Under the pieces are notes generated by a model. That model was not told where the DNA came from and did no database searches. It worked only from the letters and a program-made list of their open reading frames with translations. From an uncultured Winogradskyella sp. (GTDB lineage: Bacteria > Bacteroidota > Bacteroidia > Flavobacteriales > Flavobacteriaceae), in the NCBI RefSeq assembly GCF_947498005.1, contig NZ_CANMIW010000002.1:1-64000 (forward strand): a DNA stretch of 64,000 nucleotides, written 5' to 3'. A program made the translations under genes and the position numbers. This document shows, one piece after another, positions 8,454 through 17,737 of the stretch; the stretch's first letter is position 1; each line of letters opens with the position of its first letter.

Positions 8454-9971
8454 ATGCCAATTCCAATTGTAAACTCTATAGCTTCATGGTTTTTAAAAAA
8501 GCGATTTCATCAGATTGAATTGTTTATTAAATACCCAAATGAAGTACAGAACGAATTGCTTTTCAGCTTATTAAAAGTTGCAAAGGATACAGAAATAGGT
8601 AGAAAATATAATTTTGAATCTATAAAGTCATACCGAGAATTTAATCAAAGAATTCCTATTGTTAATTACGAAGAATTTCAACCGTTAATTGAACGCTCAA
8701 GAAACGGCGAACAAAATATCTTTTGGCCAAGTGCCATAAAATGGTTTGCTAAATCTAGCGGAACAACTAACGCTAAAAGTAAATTTATTCCGGTTAGTGC
8801 CGAGTCTCTAGAAGATTGTCACTATGCAGCGAGTAAAGATTTACTTTGTATGTATCTCAATAATAATGAAGATGCACAACTCTTTACAGGTAAGAGTTTA
8901 CGATTAGGTGGTAGTAAAGAATTGTATAAAGAAAACGGAACAGCTTTTGGCGATTTAAGTGCTATACTTATTGATAATATGCCATTTTGGGCAGAATTTA
9001 GTAGTACACCAAGCAATAGAGTGTCTTTAATGAGTGATTGGGAAACTAAAATGCAAGCCATCGTTGAAGAAACTATTGAAGAAAACGTTACTAGTCTCGC
9101 AGGTGTACCATCATGGATGTTAGTATTATTAAATAATGTATTAGAAAAAACAAATAAGGATAGCTTATTTGATATTTGGCCAAACCTAGAAGTTTACTTT
9201 CATGGAGGCGTTAGTTTTAATCCTTATGTTGAGCAATACAAAGCAATATTGCCATCTCATAAGTTTAGATATTATGAAATTTACAATGCTTCAGAAGGCT
9301 TTTTTGCCATACAAGATCAAAACAATTCTAGTGATTTATTGTTAATGTTAGATTATGGTATTTTCTATGAGTTTATACCAATGGATAATTACCGAACTCC
9401 AAACCAAACAGTAATACCTCTAAGTGAAGTGCAACTTAACGTTAATTATGCTGTTTTAATAACAACAAATGCAGGTTTGTGGCGATACAAAATAGGTGAT
9501 ACCATTCGTTTTGTTAGTTTAAGTCCTCATCGTATAAAAGTAACAGGTAGAACAAAACATCATATCAATGCTTTTGGCGAAGAATTAATTATTGAAAACG
9601 CAGAAAGTGCTTTTAAAAATGTGTGCCTACAAACGGCTGCAGAAATTGTAGATTATACAGCGGCTCCCATTTTTATGGAAGGCAAAGAAAAAGGTTCTCA
9701 TGAGTGGATTATAGAGTTTAAAACACCTCCAAAAGATATGTCTAATTTTGAAGCGTTGTTTGACCAAGAACTAAAATCCCTAAACTCTGATTATGAAGCC
9801 AAGCGGCTAAATAATATGACGTTAAATAAACCAAAAATTCATAGTGCCAGACCCAATTTATTTTACGATTGGTTAAGGGATAATGATAAGCTTGGTGGCC
9901 AACATAAAGTACCACGTTTATCTAATTCTAGAGCTTATTTAGAAGAATTACTACAACTCAACAACCAATAA
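8454..9971 (+). CDS. GH3 auxin-responsive-promoter family acyl-adenylating enzyme
   Basis: A 505-residue soluble protein of the ANL-related GH3 (plant JAR1-like) family, which adenylates carboxylic acids and in plants conjugates them to amino acids. The ATP-binding motif FAKSSGTTNAKSKFIPVS lies at about 98-115, followed by the second nucleotide motif (YYEIYNASEGFFAIQ) and the hinge region (LWRYKIGDTIRFV ... KVTGRTKHHINAFGEEL). The name GH3 here has nothing to do with glycoside hydrolase family 3. The bacterial substrate is unknown. A GC-rich 13-base palindrome lies just before the start. Confidence 0.85.
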   Translation: MPIPIVNSIASWFLKKRFHQIELFIKYPNEVQNELLFSLLKVAKDTEIGRKYNFESIKSYREFNQRIPIVNYEEFQPLIERSRNGEQNIFWPSAIKWFAKSSGTTNAKSKFIPVSAESLEDCHYAASKDLLCMYLNNNEDAQLFTGKSLRLGGSKELYKENGTAFGDLSAILIDNMPFWAEFSSTPSNRVSLMSDWETKMQAIVEETIEENVTSLAGVPSWMLVLLNNVLEKTNKDSLFDIWPNLEVYFHGGVSFNPYVEQYKAILPSHKFRYYEIYNASEGFFAIQDQNNSSDLLLMLDYGIFYEFIPMDNYRTPNQTVIPLSEVQLNVNYAVLITTNAGLWRYKIGDTIRFVSLSPHRIKVTGRTKHHINAFGEELIIENAESAFKNVCLQTAAEIVDYTAAPIFMEGKEKGSHEWIIEFKTPPKDMSNFEALFDQELKSLNSDYEAKRLNNMTLNKPKIHSARPNLFYDWLRDNDKLGGQHKVPRLSNSRAYLEELLQLNNQ

Positions 9972-10117
9972 TGTAGGTTTTTTTTGACCGAAAAATTGAC
10001 AATCTGTACAGTTTTGTCGTCAAAATTGGGAGATTTACCCAAAAAAATGTGAAAATTAGATAGTTTTTGTATGCATAAACGTATATTGAAATTGAATTAA
10101 TCCATTATCCCTACATT

Positions 10118-11338
10118 ATGAAATTTACAATTCATGTGCTCTGCGCACTACTGTTTTGTACATACACCTCGTATGACAAAACCGACCCAGTAAAATCAAC
10201 AAAAGTTGATGCTCTCAATAAAAGCGGTTATGCTTTTAACGTAAAAGTTTCTCAAATAAATTCTAATTACTCCGAAATTGCAAGTGCTATGTTTAGAAAT
10301 AAACTAGTCATTGTCTCTTCTAAAAAAATAGGAGGTTTAGGGTCTGGTGTAGATCCTAAAACTAAGGAACCATACACAGATTTATTTTGTTTAGATGTTG
10401 AAGAAAATGGCAGCTTTTCTCAGCCCTTTTTATTTAGTAGAATTTTAAATACAAAAGGAAACGAAGGTAAGGTTGCATTTTCTCCAGACGAACACACTGT
10501 TTATTACACGCGTAGTGAACGAGATAATGTTCTAAATTATAAACTTTATAAAGCAGAATTAAAGAAAAATTCACAAGGAAAGTGGATAAACGAAACAGAA
10601 CTTGCTATCAGTAGTGATGATTATTCTGTAGAAAACCCACATGTTTCTGCAGATGGTAAATTTTTATTCTTTTCGTCTAATATGAAAGACGGTTTTGGTG
10701 GTTTTGATATCTATATGGCCAGAATTAACAAAGATGGTAGTATAGGAAGCCACGTTAATTTAGGCGGTAAGATTAACACTGAAAGTGATGAGAAATACCC
10801 TTATACAACAGATGATAATAAGGAATTATATTTTTCTTCAGAAGGTCACAATAGTATTGGTGGTTATGATATTTTTATTTCTAATCGTAAGCAAATAGCA
10901 TATAGTAAGCCTAGAAATTTAGGAAGAGCAATTAATTCTAACAAGGATGATATTGCGTTTATGATTATTAATGGTGATACAGGTGTGTTTTCTTCTAATA
11001 AAGGGAAGTCAACTAATGCTTATAACATGTATCATTTTAAATCAGAAATGATTTATAAAGATTTGCAAGGTGTAGTTACAACCCAAGATAATAAGATTTT
11101 ACCTAATGCAACCATTGTATTGTTAAATGACGAAGGCGAAGAGGTAGAACGACAAACAACGAGTGTAGATGCGTCGTACAGTTTTAAGTTAAAGCCTTAT
11201 GATGATTATGAAATTGTTATTAAAAAAGAAGGTTTTGAAGCTTACACCAAAAAATTAGCGCCTAATACGTTTCCGGAGAAATCTGTTGTAAAAATGGAAC
11301 CAAAAGTAGAGGTAAGTTATAATACCGTAAAACATTAA
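10118..11338 (+). CDS. exported PD40 beta-propeller protein with C-terminal carboxypeptidase-regulatory-like domain
   Basis: A 406-residue protein. The N-terminus is hydrophobic and signal-like (LCALLFCTYTS). From about residue 50 to 300 there are WD40-like PD40 blades (VAFSPDEHTVYYTRS, PHVSADGKFLFFSSN, GGFDIYMARIN, YPYTTDDNKELYFSS, GGYDIFIS). A carboxypeptidase-regulatory-like domain follows (about 315-395: LQGVVTTQDNKILPNATIVLLND). Flavobacterial proteins of this type commonly end in an OmpA peptidoglycan-binding domain and run to about 600 residues or more; that domain is absent here. No enzymatic role is implied. Confidence 0.75.
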   Translation: MKFTIHVLCALLFCTYTSYDKTDPVKSTKVDALNKSGYAFNVKVSQINSNYSEIASAMFRNKLVIVSSKKIGGLGSGVDPKTKEPYTDLFCLDVEENGSFSQPFLFSRILNTKGNEGKVAFSPDEHTVYYTRSERDNVLNYKLYKAELKKNSQGKWINETELAISSDDYSVENPHVSADGKFLFFSSNMKDGFGGFDIYMARINKDGSIGSHVNLGGKINTESDEKYPYTTDDNKELYFSSEGHNSIGGYDIFISNRKQIAYSKPRNLGRAINSNKDDIAFMIINGDTGVFSSNKGKSTNAYNMYHFKSEMIYKDLQGVVTTQDNKILPNATIVLLNDEGEEVERQTTSVDASYSFKLKPYDDYEIVIKKEGFEAYTKKLAPNTFPEKSVVKMEPKVEVSYNTVKH

Positions 11339-11370
11339 CGGTTTGTCTGAAAAATATACAGTTAAATACC

Positions 11371-11429
11371 ATAGAGCGTAAATTATTTAGCATTTAACCA
11401 TTAAATGACAACAAATGGTTAAACTCTAT
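11371..11429. repeat. nested inverted repeats in the intergenic region
   Basis: A perfect 10-bp inverted repeat (TTTAACCATT at 11393, AATGGTTAAA at 11414; 11-base loop) is enclosed by ATAGAG (11371) and CTCTAT (11424). The transcript could fold into a stem with a one-sided 16-nt bulge. No gene occupies this stretch. Confidence 0.5.
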
Positions 11430-11439
11430 TGAAGGCTTA

Positions 11440-11447
11440 TATATTTG
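11440..11447 (+). promoter_or_regulatory. possible -7 element TATATTTG with no annotated gene downstream
   Basis: Exact match to the Bacteroidota -7 consensus TAnnTTTG on the plus strand. The next feature downstream is the terminator at 11520-11555, so a transcript would be about 100 nt and non-coding. A well-placed -33 TTG is not seen, which weakens the call. Confidence 0.3.
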
Positions 11448-11479
11448 ATAAAAATTAATGTGCTATTAACATAACAACA

Positions 11480-11497
11480 AATATTGCTAGCAATATT
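11480..11497. repeat. 18-bp perfect palindrome
   Basis: AATATTGCTAGCAATATT is its own reverse complement over all 18 bases. It lies in non-coding DNA 23 bp before the terminator hairpin. It could be a protein-binding site or part of a small RNA fold. Confidence 0.55.
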
Positions 11498-11513
11498 ATT
11501 AATTAATCCTAAC

Positions 11514-11555
11514 CAAAAAAACCACAATTTCAATATTAGAAATTGTGGTTTTTTA
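11514..11555. terminator. bidirectional intrinsic terminator before clpX
   Basis: Perfect 12-bp stem AACCACAATTTC / GAAATTGTGGTT (11520-11531, 11539-11550), 7-nt loop, with an A-run before and T-run after. It serves clpX on the minus strand and anything read through on the plus strand. Confidence 0.9.
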
Positions 11556-11573
11556 TATAGTATTTTAATTGAG

Positions 11574-12803
11574 TTAAGACACGGCCTTAAGTTTTTTTAA
11601 AGTCGATTTATTTAATCGGTCTTCTGCATAGGCTTTAGTTATCGTCAACTTAGTTTCTCCAGATCCTGGCAATTCAAACATAGCTTCGGTAAGGATTTCT
11701 TCGCAAAGCGATCTTAATCCTCTAGCACCTAACTTATATTCTATGGCCTTCTCTACAATATACTCTAATGCACCATTAGTGAGTGTTAATGCAACCTCAT
11801 CCATAGCAAACAATTTTTTGTATTGTTTTACAATAGCATTTTTAGGTTCTGTTAAAATAGCTCTTAACGTTTTAGCATCTAAAGGATCCATGTGTGTTAA
11901 CACAGGTAAACGACCAATAATTTCAGGTATTAAACCAAAATCTTTTAAATCCTTAGGAATTATATATTGTAAAATATTGTCCTTGTCTACACTTTCTTTA
12001 TTTATAGAGCTATAACCAATGGCTTGCATGTTTAAACGTTTAGTTATAACGCGTTCTATACCATCAAATGCGCCACCAGCAATAAATAAGATGTTTTCAG
12101 TATCGACTTCTATAAATTTTTGATCAGGATGCTTACGTCCACCTTTAGGTGGAACATTAACTACAGTGCCTTCTAAAAGTTTTAATAACGCTTGTTGCAC
12201 ACCTTCACCAGATACATCTCTAGTAATTGAAGGGTTATCACTTTTACGAGCAATCTTATCTATTTCATCAATAAAAACAATACCGCGTTGTGCTTTTTCT
12301 AGATTGTAATCTGCAGCTTGTAATAAACGCGTCAAAATACTTTCTACGTCTTCACCAACATAACCAGCTTCTGTTAATACAGTTGCATCTACAATGGCCA
12401 AAGGTACATTTAGCATTTTTGCAATGGTTTTGGCCATTAAGGTTTTACCTGTACCTGTCTGCCCAACCATAATGATATTACTTTTTTGTATTTCAATATC
12501 ATCTTCTGTAGGTGCTTGCAATAAACGCTTGTAGTGATTATAAACCGCTACAGACATGACACGTTTGGTGTACTCTTGTCCTATAATATACTCGTCTAAG
12601 AAACTTTTTATTTCTTTAGGCTTTCTAAGCATTAACTCAGCGCTCAAATCTGAATTACCAGATTGTTTAGATTCCTCTATAACAATACCATGAGCTTGCT
12701 CTATACAACGATCACAAATATGCGCATCTAAACCAGCTATTAATAAACTAGTTTCTGGCTTTTTCCTTCCACAAAATGAACATTCTAATTCTTCCTTTGC
12801 CAT
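11574..12803 (-). CDS. clpX: ATP-dependent Clp protease ATP-binding subunit ClpX
   Basis: A 409-residue AAA+ unfoldase that recognises tagged substrates and feeds them to ClpP. The N-terminal zinc domain has Cys8, Cys11, Cys30 and Cys33. Walker A is GQTGTGKT (114-121), Walker B is IVFIDEID, the pore loop is GYVGED, and sensor/arginine residues lie in the C-terminal small domain ([12 protein letters not shown]). Length and motif order match the family. clpP lies 111 bp upstream on the same strand and tig is beyond it, the common bacterial order tig-clpP-clpX. A strong terminator follows. Confidence 0.98.
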   Translation of the reverse strand: MAKEELECSFCGRKKPETSLLIAGLDAHICDRCIEQAHGIVIEESKQSGNSDLSAELMLRKPKEIKSFLDEYIIGQEYTKRVMSVAVYNHYKRLLQAPTEDDIEIQKSNIIMVGQTGTGKTLMAKTIAKMLNVPLAIVDATVLTEAGYVGEDVESILTRLLQAADYNLEKAQRGIVFIDEIDKIARKSDNPSITRDVSGEGVQQALLKLLEGTVVNVPPKGGRKHPDQKFIEVDTENILFIAGGAFDGIERVITKRLNMQAIGYSSINKESVDKDNILQYIIPKDLKDFGLIPEIIGRLPVLTHMDPLDAKTLRAILTEPKNAIVKQYKKLFAMDEVALTLTNGALEYIVEKAIEYKLGARGLRSLCEEILTEAMFELPGSGETKLTITKAYAEDRLNKSTLKKLKAVS

Positions 12804-12914
12804 AATTTTAAATTGGTGTCATTCTCATTAATGTGTCGCTTATTAAAAAGCGTTGCATCAACATGACTGTAAATAGTTTTGTAACTAGACATATTTAGTC
12901 GAAAGTAAATGGAA

Positions 12915-13589
12915 TTACTTTCTTGTTAATACTTCATCAATCATTCCGTATTCTAATGCTTCTTGTGAGCGCATCCAGTAATCTCTATCAGAATCTTTTT
13001 CTACTTGTTCAATAGACTTACCAGAATGTTTTGCAATCACTGCATATAATTCTTCTTTAACTCTTATCGTTTCTTTTAAGGCAATTTGCATATCGCTTAA
13101 CTGACCTTGAGTTCCGCTACTTACTTGGTGAATCATTACACGAGAGTGCGTTAATGCAGAACGTTTACCTTCTGCGCCAGCACATAATAAAACAGCTGCC
13201 ATTGAAGCTGCAATACCTGTACAAATTGTAGCAACATCTGGCTTTACAAACTGCATAGTATCATAAATACCTAAACCAGCATATACTGATCCTCCTGGAG
13301 AGTTAATGTAAATTTGAATATCCTTTGTGGCATCTGTACTTTGTAAGAATAATAATTGTGCTTGTATAATATTAGCCACTTGGTCATTCACACCTGTACC
13401 TAAAAATATAATACGATCCATCATTAAACGAGAAAACACATCAAAAACGGCAATATTCATTTGTCGTTCTTCAATAATATTTGGCGTCATGTTGGAAGGG
13501 TACATGCTTTCTATTATTTTACTGTAATAGTTGCTATTAATACCTTGATCCTTTATTGCAAATTTTTCAAATTCTTTTCCGAAATCCAT
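12915..13589 (-). CDS. clpP: ATP-dependent Clp protease proteolytic subunit ClpP
   Basis: A 224-residue serine protease of the ClpP family. The catalytic triad is visible: Ser129 in GIAASMAAV, His154 in RVMIHQ and Asp203 in the DRDYWM segment. The N-terminal extension (about 20 residues longer than the E. coli protein) is typical of Bacteroidota and may include a short processed propeptide. It assembles as a tetradecamer with ClpX, encoded next. Confidence 0.97.
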   Translation of the reverse strand: MDFGKEFEKFAIKDQGINSNYYSKIIESMYPSNMTPNIIEERQMNIAVFDVFSRLMMDRIIFLGTGVNDQVANIIQAQLLFLQSTDATKDIQIYINSPGGSVYAGLGIYDTMQFVKPDVATICTGIAASMAAVLLCAGAEGKRSALTHSRVMIHQVSSGTQGQLSDMQIALKETIRVKEELYAVIAKHSGKSIEQVEKDSDRDYWMRSQEALEYGMIDEVLTRK

Positions 13590-13683
13590 ATAAATTTTAA
13601 TTCTTTTAATTAATGAGTTTTATCTAATAAAACTGAAAATTACGCTAAATAGTATGTAAGTTTTTGATGTAAAACTAATTCCA

Positions 13684-13718
13684 TAAAAAAAGCGTAAAAC
13701 CAATCAGTTCTACGCTTT
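13684..13718 (-). terminator. intrinsic terminator of tig
   Basis: On the minus strand the 8-bp stem AAAGCGTA / TACGCTTT (13711-13718 with 13689-13696, 14-nt loop) is followed by a run of T residues. It lies 28 bp after the tig stop codon, so clpP has its own promoter. Confidence 0.8.
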
Positions 13719-13745
13719 AAAGATACTAATTATTTTAAAGACTGC

Positions 13746-15068
13746 TTAACTATAAAATTCTTTTACGAAATCATCATAAGTGATTTCTTTAGTTTTTATA
13801 TTAGCTTCTGTCTTATATAAGTTTAATAATTTTTGACTAACCAATTGCTCAGACATACGCTTTACTTCATCTTGGTTACCTAAAATACGTGCTGCAATGT
13901 CTTCTAATTCTTTTTCTGAAGGATTCATTTGACCAAATTGTGCCATTTGACCTTTAATCATATCCATAGAATACGACTTTAATTCTTCAAACTGTACTTG
14001 AAGATTGTGTTCTGCAATTAGCTTACCTTCAATAAGTTGGTAACGCATGCTTTTTTCAGACTTTTCGTATTCTTCTTTTGCTTGCTCTTCAGTCATTTCT
14101 TCTTCACCAGCAGTTTGCATCCATTTTTGTAAGAAACTAGATGGTAAATCGAATTTTGTATTTTCAATTAAGCTCTCGGTAACATCGTTTAATAATTTCT
14201 GATCACCTTGTTGTGCAAATTGCTTTTCAGAATCTTCTTTTATTTTGTCTTTTACTTCTGTAACAGACGTTACTTTACCTTCACCAAATAACTTATCAAA
14301 TAACTCTTGGTCTAAATCTGCTAATTCACGTTCGTTAATTTCAGTAACGGTAAAGTTAACTTCAATTTCTAATCCGTGAGCATCATCGTGAGGTACTTTT
14401 AACGCATTCATTAAGTCGTGATCGTCATTAAATAAACCTTTTGTTTTTAATGTTATTACGTCACCAACTTTTGCTCCGATAAACTTCTTAGGATTTGTTT
14501 TTCCTTTTAATTTATCTAAAGTAATCATTGTAGAATTCTCGATTTCTTTTTCCTCGTTAGTAAACGTACCCGTAATTTCAGAGTCTTTTGTTACTTCGGT
14601 TTGAGAAACGATTTTTCCGTATTGTTTTTGGATGTTTTCAATTTGATCGTCGATCATTTTGTCATCTGCAACAATATTATAATGTGTTATTGCTTTTTTA
14701 CTTTTTAGGTTGACATCAAATTCTGGAGCTAAACCTAATTCAAATTCAAACGAAAATGCTTCAGCATCCCAATCTAAATCGTCTTGAGCTTTTGGTAAAG
14801 GATTACCTAAAACGTCTAGTTTTTCTTCAACTAAATACTTACCAAGTGCATCTTGTAGTAATTTGTTTACTTCATCTACTAATACAGCTTTACCATATTG
14901 CTTTTTTACCATTCCCATTGGTACGTGACCTTTTCTAAAACCAGGAATGTTTGCAGACTTACGGTAATCTACTAATATTTTTTCTACTTTATCGCTATAA
15001 TCTTCCTTTGCGATATCAACTTTTACAACTGCATTTAATGCATCGATGTTTTCTCTTGTAATGTTCAT
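13746..15068 (-). CDS. tig: trigger factor, ribosome-associated chaperone
   Basis: The start at 15068 gives 440 residues beginning MNITRENIDALN, the expected N-terminus; a 16-residue upstream extension lies inside the promoter and is not used. The N-terminal ribosome-binding domain carries the signature GFRKGHVPMGMVKKQYG (the loop that docks at the tunnel exit). A middle FKBP-like domain (about 145-240) is poorly conserved, as is usual in Bacteroidota, and a helical C-terminal chaperone domain follows. It binds nascent chains before folding. Confidence 0.95.
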   Translation of the reverse strand: MNITRENIDALNAVVKVDIAKEDYSDKVEKILVDYRKSANIPGFRKGHVPMGMVKKQYGKAVLVDEVNKLLQDALGKYLVEEKLDVLGNPLPKAQDDLDWDAEAFSFEFELGLAPEFDVNLKSKKAITHYNIVADDKMIDDQIENIQKQYGKIVSQTEVTKDSEITGTFTNEEKEIENSTMITLDKLKGKTNPKKFIGAKVGDVITLKTKGLFNDDHDLMNALKVPHDDAHGLEIEVNFTVTEINERELADLDQELFDKLFGEGKVTSVTEVKDKIKEDSEKQFAQQGDQKLLNDVTESLIENTKFDLPSSFLQKWMQTAGEEEMTEEQAKEEYEKSEKSMRYQLIEGKLIAEHNLQVQFEELKSYSMDMIKGQMAQFGQMNPSEKELEDIAARILGNQDEVKRMSEQLVSQKLLNLYKTEANIKTKEITYDDFVKEFYS

Positions 15069-15093
15069 TTTTATTGAAACTAAAATTGGGCTG

Positions 15094-15121
15094 CAAAAAT
15101 ACAATATTTTTTGCAACCCAA
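15094..15121 (-). promoter_or_regulatory. tig promoter (TTG - 17 nt - TATTTTTG)
   Basis: On the minus strand TTG (15121-15119) is followed after 17 nt by TATTTTTG (15101-15094), matching the Bacteroidota housekeeping consensus. Transcription would start about 20 nt before the ATG at 15068, which supports that start. The same DNA forms an inverted repeat (GGG-TGCAAAAA / TTTTTGCA-CCC, 15088-15119). Confidence 0.6.
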
Positions 15122-15148
15122 CAACAGTTTTAAGCGTTTGTATATCAG

Positions 15149-15496
15149 CTACTTTTTATCGTCTTTTAAAAAGGATTGTAGCAGCCATTGCAAGATAGAC
15201 AGTAGGATGCTAAATAAAATTGCGGTTCCGAAATTGGCAACGCTAAATCCGTCGATTAATTTGTCTGCGACTAATATTATTATTGCGTTAATTACGATTA
15301 GAAAAAGTCCTAATGTAATTATAGTAATGGGTAAGGTTAAGATGACTAAAATAGGCTTTACCAATAAATTTAAAATAGATAATACAACGGCTACAATTAG
15401 TGCGCCAACATAACCATCTACCGCTACACCAGTTAAAACATGTGCTAAAACAAACACAGCTAGGGCGTTTAATAAAAGTCTTAAAATTAGATTCAT
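15149..15496 (-). CDS. small four-helix membrane protein of the phage holin IV-like superfamily
   Basis: A 115-residue, very hydrophobic protein with about four transmembrane helices (LLLNALAVFVLAHVL, GALIVAVVLSILNLLV, ILVILTLPITIITLGLFLIVINAIIIL, FGTAILFSILLSILQWLL). The family is labelled phage holin in databases, but it is a common chromosomal membrane protein of unknown role (YvlD-like). Nothing around it is phage-like. It lies 7 bp from the first MORN/TonB-C gene, so it is probably the last gene of that operon. Confidence 0.8.
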   Translation of the reverse strand: MNLILRLLLNALAVFVLAHVLTGVAVDGYVGALIVAVVLSILNLLVKPILVILTLPITIITLGLFLIVINAIIILVADKLIDGFSVANFGTAILFSILLSILQWLLQSFLKDDKK

Positions 15497-15503
15497 AATT
15501 TTT

Positions 15504-16592
15504 TTAATTTATGACAAAAACAATTGGTATTGAGAACGGCATTTTTACGGCCTTACCAAATTGCATTGCTGGTTTAAATTTTGGCAACTCTCGCATGACT
15601 CTTTCTGTTTCAATTCTAAGAATATGATGAGGTGCTTTTATGCTTACAATACTTACATAACCGTAAATATCTACTTCAAATTTAACTAAAATTATTTGTT
15701 CGCCAGATAAACCAATATTGTTTGCTAAGTTAATATCGAAGTTATCTAGAATTATTTTATTAACCTTTTCATTGGTACATTTTTTAAGTGCCTTATTACT
15801 TTTGTGAGACTCGCAACCTGGATAAATTGCAACATTCTCTACGATACCTTCTGGTACCTTGGTGCTTTTTAAATTAGAGGCATTATCTAAATTGGTAGAA
15901 CCATAATAGTATTTAATTTTCTCAGTTTTTTTGCCATTAGAATCATATCTTATCCAAGTATTATGCAAGCGATTTTTATTGTAATTACCTTTCCATTCTA
16001 AAATTTCATTGGGTAAATAGCGGTATTCATCGCCTTCAAGTTTATCCTTTTTATTTTGGCCTTTTAATTTGAGGTCTCCATTTTCGTAAAAATGCTTGTA
16101 CAGGCCATTGCGCTCGTTATCTTTATAATTTACCAGCCATTCTATTGTTCCATTCTCATAATAGCGTTTCCATTCACCTGAAAGCCCATTTTTGTCATAA
16201 TTAGCTTCAATTTCTAATGTTCCATTTTCGCGATAGGTTTTAAAATAGCCTCCTTTTAATTGTCGCTTATATTGTAAATTTCCGCTCTTGTAGTAGCCGA
16301 ACCAAATATGTTCTCCGTTAATTTCTTCCGTTTTACTTCGTAATATTCCATCGTCGTAAAAAGAACGATATTCCACATTGAGTTTTCCTTTCTGATAACT
16401 GTACAATCTTGAAACTTGACCGTTTTCATAATAACTTTTCCAATCGCCATCGCGTTTTCCATTTTTATACTGTCCTTTAACCTTAATCGTATCTGAATCA
16501 TAAAATATTTCAAATGGACCATCAGGAGGGTTTTGAGCAATTGAAAATTGAACGCTTAATAAGAAAACAATTAGTGTAAAAAGGTATTTCAT
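15504..16592 (-). CDS. MORN-repeat protein with TonB C-terminal domain, paralog 1
   Basis: The start at 16592 gives 362 residues with signal peptide FLLSVQFSIAQ; an upstream extension to 16640 overlaps the previous gene and lacks export logic. Repeated YENG-type units follow (GQYKNGKRDGDWKSYYENGQ, LSGEWKRYYENGTIEWLVNYKDNERNGLYKHFYENGDL), i.e. MORN-like repeats as in the YwqK family. The last 120 residues (YPGCES ... ILVKFEVDIYGYVSIVSIKAPHHILRIETERVMRELPKFKPAMQ) are a TonB_C-like domain. It is one of three tandem paralogs. Periplasmic location is likely; function unknown. Confidence 0.8.
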   Translation of the reverse strand: MKYLFTLIVFLLSVQFSIAQNPPDGPFEIFYDSDTIKVKGQYKNGKRDGDWKSYYENGQVSRLYSYQKGKLNVEYRSFYDDGILRSKTEEINGEHIWFGYYKSGNLQYKRQLKGGYFKTYRENGTLEIEANYDKNGLSGEWKRYYENGTIEWLVNYKDNERNGLYKHFYENGDLKLKGQNKKDKLEGDEYRYLPNEILEWKGNYNKNRLHNTWIRYDSNGKKTEKIKYYYGSTNLDNASNLKSTKVPEGIVENVAIYPGCESHKSNKALKKCTNEKVNKIILDNFDINLANNIGLSGEQIILVKFEVDIYGYVSIVSIKAPHHILRIETERVMRELPKFKPAMQFGKAVKMPFSIPIVFVIN

Positions 16593-16617
16593 ATTGAAGA
16601 TGGTTAACGACATTAGA

Positions 16618-17712
16618 TTATCTACTAACTTGAAATACAATAGGAATAGAGAAAGGCATTATAACAGGTTTGTCTCTTTGAAATCCAGGAGACATTTTTG
16701 GCAACAATTTAATAACTCTTATCGCTTCTTCGGCTAAACCAGGATGAGGAGCTTTCGCTTTTGCCTCTATAACATTTCCGGTTTTGTCTATTTTAAAATT
16801 TAGGACAATTCTCTGTCTTCCTATTAAATTTAATTTTGTTGCTAATTCAGTGTTGAAGTTTTTACCAATTAGTTGGTTTACGTTTTTATTCATGCACCCT
16901 TTTCTAGTTTTATTGGTTAACATGTCTTCACAACCAGGATAAACAGGAACGCGCTCAATAACACCATCTGCAACTTTAGATGGGTTTAAAATCCCATTAA
17001 ATTCAGCTTTGCTTGAAATTCCATCTTTAAATTTAATTTTTTCAACTTTCTTGCCTTTCGCATTATATTTAATCCAAGTATTAGCTAGTCTGCCATCTGC
17101 ATAACTGCCTTCCCATTCAAGTATATTACCTTCTAAATATCTTTTTTCTTTGCCATGGAGTTTTTCTTTGGCCATAGAACCTTCTAATTTAAGATCTCCA
17201 TTTTCATAGTAATTTTTATAAGAACCATGTCTATAACCATCTTTGTATGTTACGACCCATTCTAACTGGCCGCTTTCATAATATTTTTTCCATTCACCCA
17301 CTAAATCAAATTTTAAATAAGTGGCAACGATTTCTTTAGCACCACTTTCGTAAAAACTTTTAAAATAGCCGGTTTCAAATTGCCTTTTATAATCTAAATT
17401 TCCACTTTTAAAATATCTAAAATTGACATAGACACCATCTTCTAATTCGGTTTTGTGGCTTAGAACACCATTTTCGAAATATGACATTTCTTCTTTATCG
17501 AATTTGCCATTTGTGTAGCTATAAATTCTTGAAACCTGTCCGTTTTTATGATACTGTTTCCATTTACCTACGCGTTTTTTGTTTTTGTATTGGCCTTCTT
17601 TTTTAAGTTCACCAGAATCGTAGAATTCTTTGTATGGACCATCTGGTTGTATTTGTGCTATTGTGAACTGAAACGTAAATAAGAAAACAGTTAATGTAAT
17701 AAGGTATTTCAT
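16618..17712 (-). CDS. MORN-repeat protein with TonB C-terminal domain, paralog 2
   Basis: 364 residues with the same architecture as its neighbours: signal peptide (FTFQFTIAQ), about eight MORN-like units (GQYKNKKRVGKWKQYHKNGQ, GEWKKYYESGQLEWVVTYKDGYRHGSYKNYYENGD), a YPGCE motif near 255, and a TonB_C-like domain (IVLNFKIDKTGNVIEAKAKAPHPGLAEEAIRVIKLLPKMSPG). It lacks the transmembrane anchor and proline-rich linker of real TonB, so it is not an energy transducer by itself. A 48-nt stretch at its 5' end (17636-17683) is identical to paralog 3. Confidence 0.8.
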   Translation of the reverse strand: MKYLITLTVFLFTFQFTIAQIQPDGPYKEFYDSGELKKEGQYKNKKRVGKWKQYHKNGQVSRIYSYTNGKFDKEEMSYFENGVLSHKTELEDGVYVNFRYFKSGNLDYKRQFETGYFKSFYESGAKEIVATYLKFDLVGEWKKYYESGQLEWVVTYKDGYRHGSYKNYYENGDLKLEGSMAKEKLHGKEKRYLEGNILEWEGSYADGRLANTWIKYNAKGKKVEKIKFKDGISSKAEFNGILNPSKVADGVIERVPVYPGCEDMLTNKTRKGCMNKNVNQLIGKNFNTELATKLNLIGRQRIVLNFKIDKTGNVIEAKAKAPHPGLAEEAIRVIKLLPKMSPGFQRDKPVIMPFSIPIVFQVSR

Positions 17713-17737
17713 ATTGAATATTATTGATGAAATTAGG

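Noticed and set aside
8454..9971. Glycoside hydrolase family 3
   Set aside because: GH3 here denotes the auxin-responsive acyl-adenylating family; the motifs are ATP-binding, not those of a glycosidase.
9972..10117. Terminator or regulator site in the gap before the PD40 gene
   Set aside because: Apparent inverted segments (AAAATTGAC and GTCAAAATT) are not complementary when checked base by base; nothing supportable is seen in these 146 bp.
15069..15116. Longer N-terminus for trigger factor
   Set aside because: The extension lies on the promoter (TTG-17-TATTTTTG), and the protein family begins at MNITRENIDALN.
15149..15496. Prophage remnant based on the holin-like gene
   Set aside because: The family is chromosomal and there are no lysis, capsid or integrase genes nearby.
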